Below are positions 1-8,643 of a stretch of 64,000 nt of DNA, piece after piece; the stretch's first letter is position 1, and each line of letters opens with the position of its first letter. The stretch spans positions 100,633-164,632 of the forward strand of contig DAOOPM010000006.1 in the NCBI GenBank assembly GCA_035388225.1. Reading direction: 5' to 3'. The notes under the pieces are model-generated. The model was not told where the DNA came from, did no database searches, and saw only the letters and a program-made list of their open reading frames with translations. The position numbers were made by a program, and so were the translations under genes. The stretch comes from SB25 sp029560875. Its GTDB lineage: Bacteria; Bacteroidota; Bacteroidia; Bacteroidales; Tenuifilaceae.

Positions 1-783
1 TGGGAAACCATGAAAACATCGGGGATTAACCCTGTGTTGGCGTTGGATTTGTCCGATGTATTTGCTTGGACTGTCGATTTTTTTGGCCTTTTTCCTGGCG
101 ATAAATTTAGAGTAATGTACGATGAACTAATGATAGATAGTACCTCAATTGGCATAGGGACCATCTATGCCGCTTGGTTCGAGCATCGGGGTGAGATGAA
201 CTATGCTTTCCGTTTCGAGCAAGACTCCGTATATAGCTACTGGGACGAAAAGGGTAATTCTCTTAAGAAATCATTCTTGAAAGCCCCCCTTCGATTCTCA
301 AGAATTTCGAGCCGGTACAGCGGTAGCAGAATGCATCCTGTACTTAAAATTTATCGCCCGCACACTGGAGTAGATTATGCTGCGCCATCAGGTACGCCTG
401 TTGTTGCCATAGGCGATGGGGCTGTAATAGAGAAAGGATATAATCATGCTGCAGGTAATTTTGTTAAGATCCGTCATAATAGTGTATATACAACTGGTTA
501 CAACCACCTTTCGCGTTTCGGGAAGGGGATAGAAAAGGGAGTGCGGGTTAAGCAGGGCGATCTTATTGGTTATGTTGGCAGCACGGGTTACGCTACAGGC
601 CCACACCTCGATCTCCGCTTTTGGATGAATGGAAAGGCTATTGACCCATTAAAGGTTAAGTCGCCACCTGTAGAGCCTATCAAACCTGAGAATATGATAA
701 GGTTTACAATTGAGCGCGACAGTTTGCTGTCTATGCTCGATAGCACAAAAAACTTTGTTGTAGATACTTTGGCAACGAAGTAA
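1..783 (+). CDS. M23 family metallopeptidase, 5' end outside the window
   Basis: The reading frame is open to the first base of the window, so the gene starts upstream; the first visible ATG is at 10 but need not be the start. The protein carries a LytM/M23 peptidoglycan-endopeptidase domain in its C-terminal half: HTGVD (His118 and Asp122 counted from the ATG at 10) gives the first two zinc ligands, followed by APSGTPV, YNHLSRF and TGPHLDLRF. In classical M23 enzymes the last motif is HLH. Here the second His is Asp (residue 201), a variant I remember as common in Bacteroidota homologues, so activity may be retained. A tail of about 45 residues follows. It probably cuts or remodels peptidoglycan in the periplasm. 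Family certain, activity inferred. Confidence 0.9.
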   Translation, partial: WETMKTSGINPVLALDLSDVFAWTVDFFGLFPGDKFRVMYDELMIDSTSIGIGTIYAAWFEHRGEMNYAFRFEQDSVYSYWDEKGNSLKKSFLKAPLRFSRISSRYSGSRMHPVLKIYRPHTGVDYAAPSGTPVVAIGDGAVIEKGYNHAAGNFVKIRHNSVYTTGYNHLSRFGKGIEKGVRVKQGDLIGYVGSTGYATGPHLDLRFWMNGKAIDPLKVKSPPVEPIKPENMIRFTIERDSLLSMLDSTKNFVVDTLATK

Positions 784-814
784 TGGTGCTAAAGTATCAT
801 TTCAGAAAAATTCA

Positions 815-822
815 TAGCTTTG
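815..822 (+). promoter_or_regulatory. Bacteroidota-type -7 box upstream of tatD
   Basis: TAGCTTTG matches TAnnTTTG and lies 22 nt before the tatD ATG. I see no good -33 TTTG at the right distance, so this is a half-site call. Confidence 0.4.
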
Positions 823-844
823 CAGAATTAATTATCAGTATAAT

Positions 845-1621
845 ATGGTATTAATTGATACTCATTCCCATTTGTTTGCCGAGGAATTCAACTCCGATAG
901 AGCTGATGTTCTGAAAAAGGCTGATGATGCTGGGATTAAATATCATATTATGCCTAATGTAGATTCATCCACAACAGACCAACTACTAAAAGTTTCAAAG
1001 CAACACTCTCAGTGCTTTCCTTTAATGGGGCTGCATCCTACATCGGTTAAGGCCGATTTCGAGAGGGAGATTTTGCATGTTGAGTCAATGTTTAAGGATA
1101 ACAAGTTCTTTGGAATTGGCGAGATAGGCATAGATTTGTACTGGGATAAAACTCACCTTGAGCAGCAAAAAATAGCCTTTAGGCATCAGCTTAGGCTTGC
1201 AAAAAAACTGAAACTACCAGTAGTTATTCACTCAAGAAATTCGTTCGATGAAATTTTTGATGTAGTTGATAGTGAGTTAGATTCGGATTTGTGCGGAGTA
1301 TTTCATTGTTTCACTGGAAGTTTGGAACAGTATCATCATATTAAGGAATACAAAACATTTAAGGTTGGTATTGGAGGTGTTGTTACCTATAAGAATGGAG
1401 GAATAGGCAATATTCTTCATGAGATTGAATTAAGTGACATTCTTTTAGAAACCGATTCCCCATACCTATCACCTGTGCCTGTGAGGGGGAGTCGAAATGA
1501 GAGTTACAACCTTATCCATATAGCAATTAAAGTTGCCGAAATTTACGGATTATCAGTTGAAGACATAGCAAAGCAAACATTTATAAACAGTCAGGAACTA
1601 TTTAACTTACCAATAGAGTAA
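845..1621 (+). CDS. tatD: TatD family metal-dependent hydrolase
   Basis: A 258-residue TIM-barrel amidohydrolase. The N-terminal DTHSHL gives the His-x-His metal pair (His7, His9), GEIGID carries a conserved Glu, VIHSR and FHCFTG carry further His ligands, and ETDSPYLSP holds the conserved catalytic-site Asp. These are the standard TatD/YcfH motifs over the usual length (about 255-265). TatD proteins are cytoplasmic metal-dependent nucleases; a 3'-5' exonuclease role in DNA repair and a D-aminoacyl-tRNA deacylase role have both been proposed, and the sequence does not choose between them. The stop codon overlaps the start of the asparaginase gene by one base (TAATG), indicating translational coupling. 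Confidence 0.92.
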   Translation: MVLIDTHSHLFAEEFNSDRADVLKKADDAGIKYHIMPNVDSSTTDQLLKVSKQHSQCFPLMGLHPTSVKADFEREILHVESMFKDNKFFGIGEIGIDLYWDKTHLEQQKIAFRHQLRLAKKLKLPVVIHSRNSFDEIFDVVDSELDSDLCGVFHCFTGSLEQYHHIKEYKTFKVGIGGVVTYKNGGIGNILHEIELSDILLETDSPYLSPVPVRGSRNESYNLIHIAIKVAEIYGLSVEDIAKQTFINSQELFNLPIE

Positions 1622-2655
1622 TGCATAAAAACACATCTATACTTATTATATATACTGGCGGAACAATTGGAATGAAGCAAAATCCTGAAACAGGAGCATT
1701 ATCGCCATTTAATTTTGAGCAGATAGAGCAGGAGGTTCCTGAGTTGCGCAAGTTTGGGTTTGACCTGCATACATACTCGTTTGAGCCACCAATCGATTCG
1801 TCAGATATCACCCCTGATTTTTGGGTGAGTTTAGCAAAGATTATTGAGCAGAACTATACTAAATATAACGGTTTTGTTATTCTTCATGGAACTGATACTA
1901 TGTCGTTTACAGCATCGGCTCTTAGTTTTATGCTCGAAGGGCTTGATAAGCCTGTTGTGCTAACAGGTTCTCAACTTCCAATAGGAATGCTCCGTACCGA
2001 TGGCAAGGAGAACTTAATAAGCGCAGTAGAAATTGCTGCAGCGCAGCAAAACGGCCAACCCATGGTGCCCGAGGTAACAATTTTCTTCGAGAATAGGCTT
2101 TACCGCGGAAACCGGACAACCAAGCATAATGCAGAGCACTTCAACGCTTTCCGCTCCGATAATTATCCTTTCCTTGCCGAGGCAGGAATAACCATTAAGT
2201 ATAACTTCCCTTTTATTCATTACACTACAGGAAAACAAGATTTGAGAATTCACACGAAACTCGATTCAAGTATTGGTGTACTAAAGTTGTTCCCGGGAAT
2301 TACTCCTGAAATTGTTAAGGCCGTTACTGAATCAAAAGGAGTAAAAGCTATTGTTATTGAAACATTTGGCTCAGGAAATGCGTTAAGTCGTCAGTGGTTT
2401 CTCGATATAATTAGCGAGGCTGTTAAAAATAATATTATAATCCTTAACGTTACTCAATGTAAGGCTGGTAGTGTTGATATGGACAAGTACGATAATGGGT
2501 TAAAGCTAAAAAATATTGGAGTTGTTAGTGGATACGATATAACTTTTGAAGCCGCAATAGCCAAGTTGATGTTTTTAATGGGTAAAGGTTTTTATGGAGA
2601 AAAACTGGCAAAAGAGTTAACAAAATCAATTAGTGGAGAAATAACCCTGCATTAG
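1621..2655 (+). CDS. ansA: Type I (cytoplasmic) L-asparaginase
   Basis: 344 residues, no signal peptide. It hydrolyses asparagine to aspartate and ammonia. YTGGTIG near the N-terminus contains the nucleophile Thr15, equivalent to Thr14 of E. coli AnsA. HGTDTMSFTASALSF near residue 90 carries the second catalytic Thr-Asp pair, and LTGSQLPIG and RTDGKENL follow as in the type I family. The absence of an export signal and the family length favour the housekeeping cytoplasmic enzyme over the periplasmic type II form. It overlaps tatD by one base and is probably co-transcribed with it. Confidence 0.93.
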   Translation: MHKNTSILIIYTGGTIGMKQNPETGALSPFNFEQIEQEVPELRKFGFDLHTYSFEPPIDSSDITPDFWVSLAKIIEQNYTKYNGFVILHGTDTMSFTASALSFMLEGLDKPVVLTGSQLPIGMLRTDGKENLISAVEIAAAQQNGQPMVPEVTIFFENRLYRGNRTTKHNAEHFNAFRSDNYPFLAEAGITIKYNFPFIHYTTGKQDLRIHTKLDSSIGVLKLFPGITPEIVKAVTESKGVKAIVIETFGSGNALSRQWFLDIISEAVKNNIIILNVTQCKAGSVDMDKYDNGLKLKNIGVVSGYDITFEAAIAKLMFLMGKGFYGEKLAKELTKSISGEITLH

Positions 2656-2728
2656 TCATTGTTTTTTTCAATATTTTTTTTGTAATTTGCGCCACGAATT
2701 TTGCGTTTTTTAACATGGAGTGAATATG

Positions 2729-2816
2729 GGAGAGATGGCCGAGTGGTCGAAGGCGCACGCCTGGAAAGTGTGTAGGCTCCAAAAGGGCCTCATGGGTTCG
2801 AATCCCATTCTCTCCG
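2729..2816 (+). tRNA. tRNA-Ser (anticodon GGA)
   Basis: A complete class II tRNA. The acceptor arms GGAGAGA (2729-2735) and TCTCTCC (2809-2815) pair perfectly, with discriminator G at 2816. The D-loop holds GAGTGGTCGAAGGC, the T-arm holds GGGTTCGAATCCC, and there is a long variable arm. The anticodon loop CTGGAAA (2761-2767) places GGA at 2763-2765, reading UCC and UCU serine codons. The 3' CCA is not encoded. Confidence 0.97.
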
Positions 2817-2893
2817 CATTAATTTGGATTTTTTTAAAACGATAATTAATTTTAAAACAAAACCCTTAGTAATAATTTAACGACAAACAAACT

Positions 2894-3688
2894 ATGAAAA
2901 AGCTATTTGCATTAGTTGCAATTTTAGGAGTGCTCGGTATGGGAGCAACCTATGTATCAGCTCAGAATGAGACTGCCGCAAAAGCCGACACTGCTGCCGT
3001 TGCTCAGGCAACTACAGATCAGGCTGCTGCCACAACAGCTCCTGCTGAAGAACAATCTTTACACAAACAAATTAAAACCAAGTTCATCGAAGGTGGTCCT
3101 GGTTTTATGGCATCAATTCTTTTGACTTTAATTTTTGGTTTAGCTATTGTAATTGAGCGTATCATTTACTTAAACTTAGCAACAACCAATACTGACAAGT
3201 TATTAAAGAAGATTGAAGAAGCAATTAACACTGGAGGTATTGACGCTGCTAAAGAAGTTTGCCGAAACACTCGTGGTCCTGTTGCAAGTATTTTCTACCA
3301 AGGTCTAGATCGTTCACACGAAGGTATTGATGTAGTTGAGAAATCTATTGTTGCTTACGGATCTGTTCAAATGGGTCAATTAGAAAGCGGACTTACTTGG
3401 ATTGCCCTATTCATCGCTCTTGCTCCAATGCTTGGGTTCATGGGTACTGTAATTGGTATGATTGGTGCTTTTGACGCTATTCAAGCCGCTGGTGATATCT
3501 CTCCCTCCCTTGTAGCTGGTGGTATTAAAGTTGCGCTTATTACAACCGTATTCGGTCTTATCGTAGCGATTATTCTTCAGATTTTCTACAACTATCTTCT
3601 TTCTAAGATTGACAAGATTACCAATGGTATGGAAGATGCCTCTATTAGTCTTCTTGACATCCTAGTTAAGTATAACCTTAAAAAGTAA
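2894..3688 (+). CDS. exbB: MotA/TolQ/ExbB-family proton channel protein
   Basis: 264 residues. A signal-peptide-like segment (MKKLFALVAILGVLG..., possible cleavage after VSA near residue 23) and an Ala/Thr-rich linker precede the channel domain; such an N-terminal extension is common in Bacteroidota homologues. The transmembrane helices lie near residues 72-95, 168-192 and 210-235. The conserved pore segment LAPMLGFMGTVIGMI is plain. With the two ExbD/TolR-like proteins encoded downstream it should form an inner-membrane stator that couples proton flow to TonB or to an envelope task. It lies six nt before the next ORF, so it is the first gene of a four-gene operon. Calling it ExbB rather than TolQ is a convention. 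Confidence 0.9.
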   Translation: MKKLFALVAILGVLGMGATYVSAQNETAAKADTAAVAQATTDQAAATTAPAEEQSLHKQIKTKFIEGGPGFMASILLTLIFGLAIVIERIIYLNLATTNTDKLLKKIEEAINTGGIDAAKEVCRNTRGPVASIFYQGLDRSHEGIDVVEKSIVAYGSVQMGQLESGLTWIALFIALAPMLGFMGTVIGMIGAFDAIQAAGDISPSLVAGGIKVALITTVFGLIVAIILQIFYNYLLSKIDKITNGMEDASISLLDILVKYNLKK

Positions 3689-3693
3689 TTACA

Positions 3694-4119
3694 ATGCAAA
3701 ATAGCTCAATGTCGAAAATACTTAAGGTATTATCGTGGCTATTGATGGGTGTTTCTGTTATAATGACAGCCTTGTTCTACACAGGCAATATGTCAGAGGA
3801 GCCATTTATTATGTGGGCTTACTTACTATTTGCTGTGGCAGGATTATTGGCTCTAGTTTTTCCGGTATATTTCTTTATCAGAAACCCCAAAAATGCCGTT
3901 AAGACCTTAGCAGGATTAGCAGTTATGGGCTTGGTGTTTGTAATTGGTTATATACTTGCCGATTCAACTCCAATTTTTTCACCCACTCAGAATCCAGATT
4001 TATCAAATACTTCTGTTCTAATCCTCACAGATACAGGACTTATTGCTACTTACGTTATGTTTGGTGTGGCAATGGTTTTACTACTCTATACTGGAGTAAG
4101 AAGTGTTATTAACAAGTAG
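3694..4119 (+). CDS. Four-helix inner-membrane protein of the ExbB/ExbD operon
   Basis: 141 residues, no family recognised. Four hydrophobic segments are visible, near residues 8-28, 34-56, 66-86 and 106-130, so it is an integral membrane protein with short loops and a small basic C-terminus. It starts five nt after the exbB stop and is followed by the exbD genes, so it is probably translated with the channel. Its position between channel subunits suggests an accessory or assembly role in the same complex, which is inference only. Confidence 0.75.
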   Translation: MQNSSMSKILKVLSWLLMGVSVIMTALFYTGNMSEEPFIMWAYLLFAVAGLLALVFPVYFFIRNPKNAVKTLAGLAVMGLVFVIGYILADSTPIFSPTQNPDLSNTSVLILTDTGLIATYVMFGVAMVLLLYTGVRSVINK

Positions 4120-4174
4120 TTGAATATTCGGTTAGCCCAATTTTATGGGCTAACCCAAATAATACAATACTGAA

Positions 4175-4753
4175 ATGGCAAGAAAAGTACCAGAAATCAA
4201 TGCTAGTTCGATGGCCGACATCGCGTTCTTGCTTTTGATTTTCTTCCTGATGACCACAACTATGAATGTGGACACAGGCTTACCACGTATGCTTCCGCCT
4301 ATGCCCGATCCTAGTGTTAAGCAGGACGATGTTGAGGTTAAGCAGAGAAACGTTTTTACTGTATTAATCAACAAGAGCGATAGACTACTTGTTCGTGGCG
4401 AGCCCATGGATGTTTCCTTGCTCAAGGAGAAGACAAAGGAATTTGTTATGAATCCCAATAACGATGCCAATATGTCTGAGCAAGAAGAAAAGGATGTGCC
4501 GATGATTGGAAAATTCAATGTATCTAAGGGTGTAGTTTCTCTTCAGAACGATAGAGGAACATCATATACCATGTACATGAAGGTTCAGAACGAGTTGGTT
4601 GCTGCTTACAATGAACTTCGAGAGGATTTGTCGCGAAGTAACTTTGGTAAACCTTACGATAAACTCTCAGAAGATGAGAAAGAGGCGATAGGCAAAGCAA
4701 TACCTTCTCGTATATCAGAGGCTGAACCTAAAAATATTGGAGGGAAAAAGTAA
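4175..4753 (+). CDS. exbD: ExbD/TolR family biopolymer transport protein (first copy)
   Basis: 192 residues. It has a short cytoplasmic N-terminus, one transmembrane helix starting at MADIAFLLLIFFL with the proton-relay Asp in it (near residue 15), and a periplasmic domain of about 150 residues. The periplasmic part is longer than in classical ExbD (about 140 residues in total) and carries an acidic insertion around residues 95-110. It pairs with the ExbB-type channel upstream. Its TAA stop overlaps the ATG of the second copy (TAATG), implying coupled translation and a fixed stoichiometry. Confidence 0.9.
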   Translation: MARKVPEINASSMADIAFLLLIFFLMTTTMNVDTGLPRMLPPMPDPSVKQDDVEVKQRNVFTVLINKSDRLLVRGEPMDVSLLKEKTKEFVMNPNNDANMSEQEEKDVPMIGKFNVSKGVVSLQNDRGTSYTMYMKVQNELVAAYNELREDLSRSNFGKPYDKLSEDEKEAIGKAIPSRISEAEPKNIGGKK

Positions 4754-5223
4754 TGGCAAAATTTGGACGTAAAGGAAAAGATGATATGCCTGCCATATCA
4801 ACTGCTTCATTGCCCGATATCGTGTTTATGCTGTTGTTCTTTTTTATGGTTAGTACAACAATGCGTGAAACCAGCCTTATGGTCTCTTCAAGGCTACCAT
4901 CCGCAACTGAGGTTGCTAAACTTGAGAAGAAATCGTTAGTATCTTACATTTATGTTGGGCCCCCCATTAAAAGTTTTCAGGGTTTATATGGAACAGAGCC
5001 TCGCATTCAGCTTAATGATAGTTTTAAGAGCTTGGATGATATCCGTGACTTTATTTCATCTGAGCGCGATGCTATGAGCGAATCCGATAGACCTTTGCTT
5101 ACAACATCGTTAAAAGTTGATGAGGATACTCGTATGGGTGTTGTAACTGATATTAAACAGGAACTTCGTAAGGCTAGCGCACTTAAGATTAACTATGCTG
5201 CTAAGAAAGTTGAGAAAAAGTAA
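4753..5223 (+). CDS. exbD: ExbD/TolR family biopolymer transport protein (second copy)
   Basis: 156 residues with the same plan as the first copy: a basic N-terminus, a single helix beginning LPDIVFMLLFFFM with the conserved Asp near residue 22, and a periplasmic domain. The two ExbD proteins differ clearly outside the helix, so they are not a recent duplication. Two dissimilar ExbD subunits per channel operon are common in Bacteroidota. A strong terminator follows 20 nt after the stop, ending the operon. Confidence 0.9.
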   Translation: MAKFGRKGKDDMPAISTASLPDIVFMLLFFFMVSTTMRETSLMVSSRLPSATEVAKLEKKSLVSYIYVGPPIKSFQGLYGTEPRIQLNDSFKSLDDIRDFISSERDAMSESDRPLLTTSLKVDEDTRMGVVTDIKQELRKASALKINYAAKKVEKK

Positions 5224-5243
5224 TTTTTCCACTTAATAAGAAT

Positions 5244-5271
5244 AAAAAGGAGGATTTTTCCTCCTTTTTTT
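5244..5271 (+). terminator. Rho-independent terminator of the exbB-exbD operon
   Basis: AAAAAGGAGGA pairs with TCCTCCTTTTT across a short T-rich loop and runs into a T tract. Confidence 0.85.
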
Positions 5272-5329
5272 ATTTGACTCAATTAACATTTCCTTTGGTA
5301 TGGTTGTTTTATATATTATCAATCCAAAC

Positions 5330-5337
5330 TATATTTG
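5330..5337 (+). promoter_or_regulatory. -7 box of the alkaline phosphatase gene
   Basis: TATATTTG matches TAnnTTTG and lies 16 nt before the ATG at 5354. Its position excludes the in-frame ATG at 5300 as the start, because that codon would lie upstream of the promoter. Confidence 0.5.
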
Positions 5338-5353
5338 CATTAAACTAATTATA

Positions 5354-6778
5354 ATGAGAATAAAACTTTTATTATCCTTCCTTGTTATCTCTGTTGTGCT
5401 GAACAGTTGTAATATTTCACAAAAGAACTATAAGGCCAAGTATGTGTTTCTATTTATAGGCGATGGAATGGGAATACAGCAAGTGAATATGGCACAGTTA
5501 TATGCCGATAGTGTTCTTCGCGATCCTTTAGGTGTTGTTTTCACAAAGTTCCCCGTCACAGGTATTTCTACTACTCATGCTGCAACTCGTTATATAACCT
5601 GCTCCGCAGCAGCAGGAACAGCCCTCTCAACAGGAACTAAAACATCTATTGGGACAATTGGATTGAATGCAGATCATACCGATACCCTTTTTAGTATTGC
5701 AAAACAATTTAAGGAAGCTGGGCGGAAAGTAGCTATTCTAACCAGTGTCAGCATTGACCATGCTACACCTGCTGCTTTTTATGCACACAAGGGCTCAAGG
5801 AGCAGTTATTACGAAATAGCAAAAGATTTATTGGTTAGCAATTACGATTTTTTTGCCTCAGGCGGATTTGTAGAACCTTACGGCTCCAAGAAAGATTCTG
5901 GATCAGTCCCAATATATCAACTTGGGGCTGAAAGGGGAATTAACTTTACTCAAACATTCTCGGGCGTTGATTCGTTGTTGAATGTTAAAACAAATTCCAT
6001 TGTTTACTCTGTTCCAAATCCAGCACCTAGCAGTACTTTGCTGTATGAGATTGATAGGGCAGATAGTGATATAACCCTTGAGGATATTACCAGAAAGGCT
6101 ATAGAAGTAGTTGATAATCCTAATGGATTTTTCATGATGGTCGAAGGGGGAAAGATAGATTGGGCTTGCCACGATAACGATGCAGCAACGGTGATTAACG
6201 AAGTGCTTGCATTTTCTCGCTCTGTTAATGCTGCTTTCGAATTTTACAAAAAGCACCCTAATGAAACTTTAATAATTGTGACGGCTGACCATGAAACAGG
6301 CGGAATGTCCCTTGGAAACGAGGCTAATGGGTACAAGAATTTTTTAAGTATTTTGCGCAACCAAAAGATGTCGCAGGAGAAACTTCACCAAACCATTGAA
6401 AATTACCATAACGGTAACCCTAATGCAAGTTTCAATCAGGTTATGGACATAATCCAACAAAATACCGGATTATCTTTAACCGGAGGTTATGCTTTAAGCC
6501 CAGAAGAACTAGAACAGTTAAGGCAGGCTTACAACCTTTACTTTGGTGTTAAGCAAACGAATAACAGCAAAAACGAGTATAGCAAAACCGATTTATTAGT
6601 AAGAACGGCACTCTCAATTTTAAACAAAAAAGCAGGGATTGGATGGACTAGTGGAACTCATACAGGATCGCCTGTCCCAATATTTGTCATAGGGGAGGGG
6701 CAGGCGCTTTTCAATCACTTTATGGACAACACCGATATACCCAAGAATATTCTCAAATCAACAGGAATTAAAAAATAA
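5354..6778 (+). CDS. Alkaline phosphatase family lipoprotein
   Basis: 474 residues from the ATG at 5354. That start gives a clean lipoprotein signal (MRIKLLLSFLVISVVLNSC, lipobox LNSC), and a -7 box sits between it and the upstream ATG. The PhoA fold is shown by FIGDGMG (metal-binding Asp), TCSAAAGTA around the nucleophilic Ser, DHATPAAFYAH, EGGKIDWACHDND, VTADHETGG and GTHTGSPVP, which together supply the two-zinc/magnesium site. It should release phosphate from organic esters at the outer face of a membrane or in the periplasm. The Asp that precedes the nucleophile in E. coli PhoA is Cys here. The gene has its own terminator and no phosphate-uptake neighbours. Confidence 0.92.
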   Translation: MRIKLLLSFLVISVVLNSCNISQKNYKAKYVFLFIGDGMGIQQVNMAQLYADSVLRDPLGVVFTKFPVTGISTTHAATRYITCSAAAGTALSTGTKTSIGTIGLNADHTDTLFSIAKQFKEAGRKVAILTSVSIDHATPAAFYAHKGSRSSYYEIAKDLLVSNYDFFASGGFVEPYGSKKDSGSVPIYQLGAERGINFTQTFSGVDSLLNVKTNSIVYSVPNPAPSSTLLYEIDRADSDITLEDITRKAIEVVDNPNGFFMMVEGGKIDWACHDNDAATVINEVLAFSRSVNAAFEFYKKHPNETLIIVTADHETGGMSLGNEANGYKNFLSILRNQKMSQEKLHQTIENYHNGNPNASFNQVMDIIQQNTGLSLTGGYALSPEELEQLRQAYNLYFGVKQTNNSKNEYSKTDLLVRTALSILNKKAGIGWTSGTHTGSPVPIFVIGEGQALFNHFMDNTDIPKNILKSTGIKK

Positions 6779-6780
6779 TT

Positions 6781-6804
6781 AGAGGGCTCAGCCCTCTTTT
6801 TTTT
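6781..6804 (+). terminator. Rho-independent terminator of the alkaline phosphatase gene
   Basis: AGAGGGC, loop TCA, GCCCTCT, then eight T residues. It starts 2 nt after the stop codon. Confidence 0.9.
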
Positions 6805-6964
6805 CGCCTAATAAGAATGTAATAAAATTTACATTTTTTTTAAATTTGACTAATGCTATTAATCAATAGGTTATTAGATGTATTTGTGACTCAAAAAAAC
6901 TTTCACATTAAAAAAAAAAGTAATAAATTTACTAATCCATAAACTTTTAATATTTACATTTTAT

Positions 6965-8626
6965 ATGAGAACACGAATTTGTTTTATAGTTATTTCTGCT
7001 TTATTTTTTTCTAACATGCTATTTTCTCAAACTAATGATGGCATAAAAAAAATTTCTTCGACTTACGATAGGAGCTCAATTACCATACTATACATGCAGT
7101 TTCAGGACGAGAATCACTCTGAGGAAGTGAAAGGGAAAGTAGAGAGCTTATTTATATCAGATAAGTACTACAATAACAATCTTGGTCAAGTATTCTTTTC
7201 TGCACCATTCTCAAGAAATACTTCAGCCATTTCTGATGAGATTAAAAACTACTTAAATGAACAAACGGTTGGACGTCAGGTTATATCTAGATGGTATGCA
7301 AGGCAGAGCGATGGTGCCATGAGCATGGATTTAATTTTTGATAGGGGAATGTTTAACGCTACAGATGCAGCATTCATTAAGGCGCAATCAACAAAATTGG
7401 GCAATGCTGTTCTGCAGGATTATGGAAACAGATTAATAGAGCGAAGTTATATTTTGGTGCTCGATTACGAGAGTGTCAAAACAATGAATGAGTTGAAAAT
7501 GCCTAAGATGAAAGGATGGAAGTCTACTGTAACGGGTTATCTTTTTAAAATAAACTACAATGAAGAAACCCAGAATGCTTTGTACGATAGTTGGATTTAC
7601 CCCGAGGATTCTCAGAGTGTTAAGGATGAGAAAAATAAGAAGTTTGAACAAATAAACTTTTCTCTCGATTATGTTACAAAAACAACCGTTTATGCTACTG
7701 CTTCGCAAGCAGAGGGTACTAGTCAATTAGGAAGACTTCTTAAAGAGAAAAGTGAAGATGAACTTTTAACAGAGATGGTTCAAAAAGGTTACGATGAAAC
7801 CTTGTACTACCTAGAAAAGAATCATGAAGATTTTATGGTAAAAACTACCATATATCAAGTAGGTCCAATTCGTGCTAAAATTGGGAAGAAAGAGGGACTT
7901 AAGTGCGATAATCGGTATTTTGCCTATGAGTATGTTTATGACGAAAAAACAAACTCATCAAAACCCAAAATGCGGGGAGTTATTCGCGCAACATCCAAAA
8001 TTGTTGACAATAGACAGGTTGCAAAAGGCGACATGCCTACTTCTAAGTTTTACCAAACTGCAGGTCGACGTCTTAAAACAGGCTACCTACTTCGTCAGCA
8101 AAACGATATGGGAATTGAGGTTATTGGTGGTTATGAATTTGGAGAAGTAGGAGGCGGTTATGCTCGTCTAGATGCTCGACTAGGAAGGTATATCGGTATA
8201 AAGGCATTGTTTTTATATGTAGATGGAGGGGCAGAGATTAAAGAGTATGAATACACATACCCCAAATCTATTCTAGGAGTTGAAACTAACGATATTTTAT
8301 TTTATAGATATGGAGCTGGTATCGCAAAAGGTTTTATGCTAACAAGAAATGTTGAGCTTCGTCCATACGTGGGATTTGGTCAGGAAGTGGCTACCTACAA
8401 GGATTGGGATGAAGCAGCTGGAGACTTAAAGGTTCTTTATGTAAAGGGTGGTGCAAATTTGGCACTAAATTTGAAACACAACATCCAAGTTGTTGGAGGC
8501 GCTGGGTATTTTTCTTTTGTTAGTAATGCCGAAAACGATAATGGAGACACAGAGATTGCGTGGGAAGATATATTTAAAGATCGAGGAGGTGTTACCGCAA
8601 TGGCTGGATTGAAAATTATGTTCTAA
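6965..8626 (+). CDS. Exported protein with probable C-terminal beta-barrel, first gene of the six-gene envelope cluster
   Basis: 553 residues with a signal peptide (cleavage near FSQ, residue 22). No family recognised with certainty. Residues 30-300 form a mixed alpha/beta region. Residues 380-553 look like outer-membrane beta-strands: alternating aromatic and polar residues, Gly-rich turns (GGYEFGEVGGGYARLD) and a terminal Phe (KIMF), as in barrel proteins. It starts a set of four genes separated by only 17-19 nt, so it is presumably co-expressed with the small exported proteins downstream. It could be the outer-membrane anchor of their assembly. That role is inferred from context only. Confidence 0.7.
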   Translation: MRTRICFIVISALFFSNMLFSQTNDGIKKISSTYDRSSITILYMQFQDENHSEEVKGKVESLFISDKYYNNNLGQVFFSAPFSRNTSAISDEIKNYLNEQTVGRQVISRWYARQSDGAMSMDLIFDRGMFNATDAAFIKAQSTKLGNAVLQDYGNRLIERSYILVLDYESVKTMNELKMPKMKGWKSTVTGYLFKINYNEETQNALYDSWIYPEDSQSVKDEKNKKFEQINFSLDYVTKTTVYATASQAEGTSQLGRLLKEKSEDELLTEMVQKGYDETLYYLEKNHEDFMVKTTIYQVGPIRAKIGKKEGLKCDNRYFAYEYVYDEKTNSSKPKMRGVIRATSKIVDNRQVAKGDMPTSKFYQTAGRRLKTGYLLRQQNDMGIEVIGGYEFGEVGGGYARLDARLGRYIGIKALFLYVDGGAEIKEYEYTYPKSILGVETNDILFYRYGAGIAKGFMLTRNVELRPYVGFGQEVATYKDWDEAAGDLKVLYVKGGANLALNLKHNIQVVGGAGYFSFVSNAENDNGDTEIAWEDIFKDRGGVTAMAGLKIMF

Positions 8627-8643
8627 CTTAAATACTTACTAAA

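Noticed and set aside
5300..5353. ATG at 5300 as start of the alkaline phosphatase
   Set aside because: A -7 promoter box at 5330-5337 lies after it, and only the ATG at 5354 gives a lipoprotein signal.
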